NCBI GenBank assembly: GCA_022497145.1
Contig: MU385862.1
Span: forward strand, 124,001-188,000
DNA from: Rostrohypoxylon terebratum
Taxonomy: Eukaryota > Ascomycota > Sordariomycetes > Xylariales > Hypoxylaceae
Length of the DNA stretch: 64,000 nucleotides
Reading direction: 5' to 3'
Shown here piece after piece: positions 58,001-64,000 of this stretch. Below the pieces are notes generated by a model. That model saw nothing but the letters and a program-made list of their open reading frames with translations, did no database searches and was not told where the DNA came from. How positions within the stretch are numbered: the first letter of the stretch is position 1; each line of letters starts with the position of its first letter. The translations under genes and the position numbers were made by a program.

Positions 58001-61000
58001 CCTCGGCGATTGCTATGAGAATTAGATGTAACACCACCTGCAGGAACGTTTCAATCCTAGTGAACGGAACCTTAGGCGTTAACTTAGCAGCGACTAGAGG
58101 ATAAAGGAGGCTGTAATATATGATCTGCGCAAACATTCCCGTGCTCGTAAATCGAGCCAATTCCGTGAAGACACCGGATTCGATAGGTCTCAGTTTGGGC
58201 TCGTAGACAATCTCTTCGATGGGTTTTCCTGTCTTCTTGGCCATCCATTTGCGATAAGCGGCTTCTGACTCCTCCCGTTGGTTTTTATTGTAGTGGGCAA
58301 TATACGGGTCAATATCCTCAATAAATTGAGGTTTCAATTCGAAAGTTCCCACGTCCGACACACCTTCGGGGGACTTGAATGTGGCCACCTCATCTAATAC
58401 GCGCTGAAAGTCTTCGTGTTCATGGAATTTCTCAGGTAACTTGCTGGCTATCTCATTGAAGGATAGCGGCCGGAAGCATAGAACATGAGTAATATCCCGG
58501 CGCATCGCCATCAAGTGAGTCTGCTGCTCATCCTTGACAGGAATAAGCGCTGTTCGGTCGCTCAACAGGACTATCAGGAAGTGGATCATATCTTCAACGA
58601 CATCAAGATGCTGTGTCTCGTCCTGAGTCTGTGAACTGAGCTGGAACAATCCTTTGATCCAGCGCTCCATGCCGAAGCGGTCGATAATAGAGGCAAGGAC
58701 ACGACTCGGTTGGCAAATGGCCATTGCTGTCTGCAATAGAAAGATATCTCGGGCGTGCGTGACGTCCCTGTGTAAGATATTCTTGTATGTTCCAGCCTGG
58801 TGCCTCAAACTAATACCGTTCCGCACCCACATTCCTGCCTTGATTTGGGCGAGCCAAGTACAGACGCGCAGAGGATAATCGAATGCCGCCATGAGATAAT
58901 CTTCCGCGGAATACTCCCGTCTGGGCATAGTTTTGCGACCCATCGATCTCGGCTTTGACTTGAGTTCTTGTGAGGTGAAGTTGAGAATTGACCTGAGTTC
59001 TTGGGCAGACATGCGCTTTCCACACTCGATTAGCCACGACAACGTATAATGCAATGCGTGGTGGAAACTGATGGCTTGTTCCTCTACGTTGAACTTGACA
59101 ACTTCAAATTTTGTAGCCTCTCCGGCAAACTCGAAATCGTTCAGTGTTTTGAAGCGTATCTCATCTTTAATCTCGGCCTGGGTGAATCTAGCACGCTCAG
59201 CACCGACTGAATTAATGATGACATTCTTCGCCGTCAACCGAATGGCGTTAGATAGATACGGAAAGTCGTGTTTTGGGAGACCACGGAAAGAGCCGGACAA
59301 GAGCCTGCAGAGCCGGTTGATCTCCCTAGTCATCAACGAGGCGCCGATCCAGCTGTCAGTCTCGTACTCCACGTGCTCTCCAACAGCTCGAATATTCGGG
59401 CAGATACCCTGATGAAGTTTCACTAGATCAAGGAATTGCATAAGGTACCTCTCTTCGGTCCTCATACGTTCTTGGACATGAGCAGAGCCAAGCAGGAACT
59501 TAAGGTCTACGTAAAAATGGTACATGCGCCTGTTAGTGACAGAACCAGTATCGAAACCAAGTACCGCGCTTGACGAAACCTCCCAAGGATGACCGACTTG
59601 ACGGGTGGTCAAGAAGGTATAAAGGATGGCCATGAGCGTTGTCAAAAAGTTGCCCCTCTCCACTACTTCGGCAGTAATGGACGGTGTAGTGAGCATCTGC
59701 AGAGAGATGTTGATGATAGAGTGATCTGGCTCCCTGTCCCCAATAAGGTACAGTTGGGCCAGAGTTGTATATAGGGCGGCAAACCGGAGGCCTAAGACCC
59801 GTTTGAATTCGGGAATAGTGACAACCGTTGAAATGTATAGAGAACGCAAATCGTTGCGAACTTTCTTCCACATTCTCAAATCAAAGAGGATGAGCCAGTC
59901 CAAACGGACTCGTTGGAAGACATCTTCGAATGGGTGGACGTGATCACGCTCCATGTAAGCCGCCGGTGTTTCAACCCAGTACCGCCCAGGCTTTGGTGGT
60001 GTAGTCTTGTCTGTCTTGGATAGACCCGGGGTCTTAGGGATTTCGAGGTTTGCCTTCGCATACACAGTAGGGGCAATCAATGGCTCTGCAGTATCCGAGT
60101 CTGACGGTGTGAGGTCCCTATCTCGAGTTGTCCGCCTCGGGGCAGGGGGAGGCGGCGGGGGTGGTGGGTAACCTGCCATTGTGGCTTCTTCCTCCTCCAG
60201 AGACGCCACACCTGGCGCGATCCAGTCGGATAGATTCACATCAGCGCCTGCATCTGGTCGTGGCATGTCTATCATCATTACATCCTCATCGTCGTCCTCA
60301 TCTTCATCTTCATTATCCTCTTCGCTGGAAGGAGTGCGGGTGCCACCCTCCATATCCTCATCGTCGTCGTCATCATCATCGTCATCAGTATCGATAAGTT
60401 CGGCAAGGGTAGCCACGTTTCCAGTTTCTGCTAGGAATCTCGCGCGTTGGATGAATATGGCAGCGCTATGAGCCTCGAGCGGATCATATTCCAGTTTTTG
60501 CTCATCCTCGAGACCATCCTTACCAGGCATGGCATTTGTTCCAGGGCTCCCTTTGCGCCAGGGTTTCAGTAGTTCCTCGCAGACGACCACTCGAAGGATG
60601 TTGTGGTCATTTCCTACAACGCAGCCCGAAATGTCGTTCAGCCAGTCAATCATCGTCCCGCACATCTGCTCTCGAAATGTATCACGCGATGATCGAATAG
60701 TAACGGTGATTTTGATGTGTTCGAGGACAGTCGCGTTAGCTAATAGTCTCTCAATACTCGTGTCATATTTCAGGATACTCCGACCAATGGAATCGGTCTC
60801 CACGGCTCGGTTGTACCCTTCATCAGAGGTTGTACTACATGCACGCGCCACTTGATCCTGTACTTCTTTGACGGTATGTTTCTCGTCGTTCCAGAGTAGC
60901 AATGCGTACTCCTCAGGGGAGTCGACATCTCCTCCACAGTATGTAGAGGCTAGACGAGACATCTTTTCGTCTTGTTCGATAGATTCTTTTGTCTTAGGTT

Positions 61001-61616
61001 GTCGGAGTTGCTCCGGTGCGCAGGATATGACGTCGCAGATAAAGTCAATGACTCGGGAGATGGTCATGCGGATGTTGAAGGCTACGTCGTCGGGCAATCC
61101 AGCAGCCTCTTTACCTTTTCCCTTTGACCGATCCTCGCGTTCGCTATGTATGGTGCAGAACATGAGGGTCTTCCAAGCCTCGGGATCTCCGCAATCGCAG
61201 CAACCACTATTTCCTGGAGATATAGAGATCCTTACCATGTGGCCTACATGGTCTGTAGCATTGAAGCATTTGCTGCATAGACAGCAAGTGTCATCAGTAC
61301 TGCATGTCTTGCAGCTGTAAGATGCTTCTCCCGCTCGGAATATATGGCCACAGGCCTTTCCGCGGGCGGCTTCTGTGTATTCAGCCCCATCCACCGCTCC
61401 CTGGGCCTCTCTAAGCTTCAAAGTGCTCTTTGGGGTCAACTTCCCATCGGGGAAGAATAATCGTAGGTTCTCAGGTTTGCCTCCGGCCATGGACCAGAAG
61501 AGGTTGTATAATAAATCTCGGCTGGCAGCTTCTTCGTAGCGATATCCATACCGTCGAGGCAGCTCTATCAAATGTTGACAGAGCTGCAGCTCTTGGGTAG
61601 ATAATTCGGTATTCAT
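55072..61616 (-). CDS. ubr1: E3 ubiquitin-protein ligase of the N-degron pathway (Ubr1-type N-recognin)
   Basis: Exons 61616-55399 (one 6.2-kb exon) and 55339-55072, joined across a 59-bp intron (2161 residues). It recognises destabilising N-terminal residues and ubiquitinates the substrate. The UBR box lies at about 86-158 (ACGHIF, SCKTCSTDDTCCLCSKCF, HVGHMV, GCCDCGDPEAW). The ClpS-like region follows at about 230-340, with YALLLWNDEKHTVKEVQ. A very acidic insert (runs of Asp/Glu) sits near residues 420-460, followed by a Pro-run and linker. The RING-H2 region (about 1365-1520) has CILCQEDTDDGRLYG, VGCGHIMHFGCFDMY and FVCPLCKALGNAFLP. The C-terminal UBR autoinhibitory domain ends IDKYGEVDVGLRHGRQLFL, NQKRYDSMLRNLWL and NSGGWETI. 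Length and domain order match fungal Ubr1, with no defect. The start is the first Met, in MNTELSTQELQLCQHL. Confidence 0.95.
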
Positions 61617-63753
61617 TGTTAGAATCGGTGTGATGGCATTGTTGGGTTTTTGTGTGTCGGGAAAGGTGAATTTCGTCTAGGGAGACAGCTCGAAAGTAGT
61701 CGAGAGAATATACCTAGTAGTTTTCAAGGTCTACAGAGAAATTCCAAAAGGCAAAATCGTGATAGAATGTGTTGGGTGGCAATAGCACGTGTGGAGTGTT
61801 CTCAAGGTGCGTGGGTGCGTCTATCTCGGGGCGAGGTGGGACTCCGTAGGTACGTCAGGGAGGAATATGGGGGGAATATGGGAGGAATTTGGGGAGAGGG
61901 AGGATATTGGGCAAGTTGGTATTGTTGCGTCACTTATTAGATTGAAAAGTTGTTTGGATTCATGTAATCAAGACAAAAGATTGTAACACGCCTCCCAATG
62001 ATGAAAGTTCGAACTAAGGTTTGGAAGAAAAGAGATGAACAGTGTAGCTACTGTGATAATAATTAGGTAGTTCCAAAGGTTGAGACAGTTCAGAGAAGCT
62101 CCGACTAGAAACACTAGGAACACTAGGAACAGCATGCCCCCCTCCTACCTTTGACACCGACAAAGTTTCTTATCTGCCTACCGATAAGAATAAACCGCAG
62201 GGATGATCGGGAAGCCGACTTCGTCATAATTCATCTGACAGCTGCAAACGGGTGCTGAGTTTTTAGCGTATGCTACCCCTAGTATGTATTTAGTGCATGT
62301 GTAGAGTATGATTACATAAACTGGATCAATTACTAGGTATGATATGGCCACATTGTGCCTATGCAGGTCGGTACCTAGGTCCTAGACAGGTAGGTAATAG
62401 AGTCCTTAGGTAGATTATCTTCTCAATAATTACGAATGTTTGGCACTTGAGCCTCTTCTGGGTGCCTTCCAGTATGGCGAATGGTATAGGTACCAGATAC
62501 CCAGCCTGCCAGCCTAAAATTTACCTCTTACCATAGATGGTTGGTTTGAAGGCAATCATATCGAGCGGTTGGCCCGATGTTGTAACACTGAAAATCTACA
62601 GCTATCTCGTAGTAAAGGCGCTTTGTGTACACGAGAAGCCTATGTGCCGCTCATCCATATTTTTCAAGTCACAATGTGGACTATCGTTCACCGCGAGTAG
62701 GGTAGAGAAAGCGTATGACTGTGCGAGAATCGTGTTGTGAATACTGTTCCAAGGTTCCGGTCTATAAGGTACAATTGTACAGTTTTGGAGTCATCCTATT
62801 GCTCTTGAAAGTTGCTTCGTGCTCCATCGCTCTAATGTTGCGAGTTGATCGGTGCCATTTATTCTTCCTCGACGTATCGGGATCGAATATCTTTCCATTG
62901 TCGCTTTCGATATGTCAGCAATATTTCCACGATACAATTTGGATGTATAGAACATACCCCTCGGTTATGGTTGTCCCAGAACTTGTTCATGGTGGTGTCA
63001 TATGCTCTGTAATTCCATCAGCGACTGATGCCCTCCCACGGAGTTGTTCATATTACACACATCTCGAAAGCGAAAGCGGAGAAGAAGACGGCTCCTAGCA
63101 TTTGCCAATTGCTTCGGAATAAGGCGCTATACGAGAAAAGGTCAGTCTGACGGATGTAGGCGAGATAGGAACAGTTGGCTTGCTTGTAAAGAGGACGACC
63201 GGCAGCCTATTGCGCGATTAGTTAGTGAGGCGCACTGAAAGATTACCGGGCAGAGAATAACACTGTACCATTGCGAACAGGACTATGAGATGTAGAGGCT
63301 AAGTGCGCGGGAACGGAATTGAGTTAGGCAAGACAATATCGTTGATGTTGAAATAGTATAGGCGTCGCGAAGAAGTTCTTAGAAAACGTAAGTTCCGGTT
63401 ATCCAAGGTTTCCAACCGAAGAATTGGTGATTTTGGAAAATGGTTATCGCTGATTGGCTGAAGCTTCCTTAATTGAGAGGTCCACTATTTTTCTCTTAGG
63501 GCAGGTGGGCTGTTCGTTCCACTAGCCTTTTTTTTTAACTTGTCCGTCTCCGTCTCCGATCGACAATTTAATGGATATCTATCACTATTGTTGTACTCTA
63601 CCAGTCTACCAGGAAGCTGCTACAAAATGAATTAAAAGTTTCGCTTTTTCTCGGAATTTGTAAACTTTATTTTTGAACATTATCCCTGGTATAAGAATTT
63701 CATAGACAGGAGACGCCTTTTCAATTGTGTGTTGCGTTCGACTACCCCTCCCA
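61617..63753. other. Intergenic region between divergent genes
   Basis: 2.1 kb upstream of both the Ubr1-like (-) and PYM-like (+) genes. No gene is recognised; the frame at 62715-63098 (127 codons) is hydrophobic/Cys-rich without family-like sequence. A CCTAGG-type motif is at 62371-62386, and ggaatatggg-type repeats are near 61862-61895. Confidence 0.5.
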
Positions 63754-64000
63754 ATGCCTTCCGAACCAGCCAAACCATCCACTTCGGGCATCGTCACAGA
63801 CGAGAATAGTGGTGAGCGCCACATTCCAGAATCCGTGCGAGCGGACGGCACAACACGCAAAGCGATCAAGATCCGTCCCGGATATAGACCGCCGGAAGAT
63901 GTCGAAGTCTACAAGAACCGTACCGCAGAATCCTTCCGTAATCGCGGCAAAGGCGGCGTTGTCGGCGCAGAAGGGCTGAAGGAGCAAAAGCAGGAAACGA
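63754..64000 (+). CDS. PYM/WIBG (partner of Y14 and Mago)-like protein, 5' part
   Basis: An open frame starts at ATG 63754 and runs off the right edge (82 codons seen). PYM binds the Mago-Y14 core of the exon junction complex and the small ribosomal subunit, helping strip the complex from mRNA during translation. The N-terminal Mago-binding motif is clear: GERHIPESVRADGTTRKAI, then KIRPGYRPPEDVEVYKNRTA, matching 'G..IP.S.RPDGT.RK.I.(V/I)..GY.P.(E/D)....Y'. A Gly-rich stretch (FRNRGKGGVVGAEG) and a Lys/Gln/Glu-rich segment follow, as in family members. The start is the first Met in frame and precedes the motif by about 20 residues. Presence of PYM fits an intron-rich genome with an exon junction complex. 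Confidence 0.85.
   Translation, partial: MPSEPAKPSTSGIVTDENSGERHIPESVRADGTTRKAIKIRPGYRPPEDVEVYKNRTAESFRNRGKGGVVGAEGLKEQKQET

Noticed and set aside
62537..63098. Overlapping plus-strand frames between the Ubr1-like and PYM-like genes
   Set aside because: Hydrophobic, Cys-rich translations with no family motif, no introns that improve them, and no conserved start context.

Overview
The window is nuclear DNA from a filamentous ascomycete. The evidence is short spliceosomal introns (mostly 55-80 bp, GTRNGY donors, CTAAC-type branch sites), compact genes on both strands, and a gene set typical of Pezizomycotina: fungal zinc-cluster protein, Isc1, Izh-type PAQR protein, Ubr1, Swd3. Intergenic CCTAGG palindromes and AGGTAGGTA runs are the kind of sequence I associate with Sordariomycetes, perhaps Xylariales; that placement is inference. 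I reconstructed exon joins by hand from splice sites, reading frame and family motifs. Every multi-exon model with a defined start sums to a multiple of three.

Layout. 1-4.3 kb: the 5' end of a TauD-like dioxygenase gene (-) and a six-exon zinc-cluster protein gene (-). 4.3-10.9 kb: gene-poor DNA. 10.9-16.9 kb: an intronless atypical kinase (+) and a SWIM zinc-finger protein (+). 18.5-21.2 kb: a SulP sulfate permease (-). 23.8-31.5 kb: Bub2/Cdc16-type GAP (+), a Cys-rich GPI-type surface protein (+), a PAQR/Izh membrane protein (-) and a THOC5-like subunit (+). 31.5-38.3 kb: a second gene-poor block, holding a MITE-like element with perfect 36-bp inverted repeats. 38.3-46 kb: GT2-like membrane glycosyltransferase, DJ-1/PfpI protein and nuclear FKBP prolyl isomerase, all (+). 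46.6-49.5 kb: an NDR-family AGC kinase (+) interrupted by one in-frame TAG. 49.9-61.6 kb: Isc1-type sphingolipid phospholipase C (-), Swd3/WDR5-like WD40 protein (+), and the Ubr1 N-recognin (-). The right edge holds the 5' part of a PYM/WIBG-like gene (+).

The genes do not form one pathway or a secondary-metabolite cluster; most are core cellular functions (mitotic exit control, mRNA export, exon-junction-complex recycling, H3K4 methylation, N-degron turnover, sphingolipid turnover, sulfate uptake). The best leads are the nonsense codon at the DWWS motif of the NDR kinase, the MITE-like element, the perfect CCTAGG palindromes, the atypical kinase with a YPD/DFE core, and the zinc cluster whose metal-binding motif is split by an intron. 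I found no convincing previously undescribed multi-gene system.
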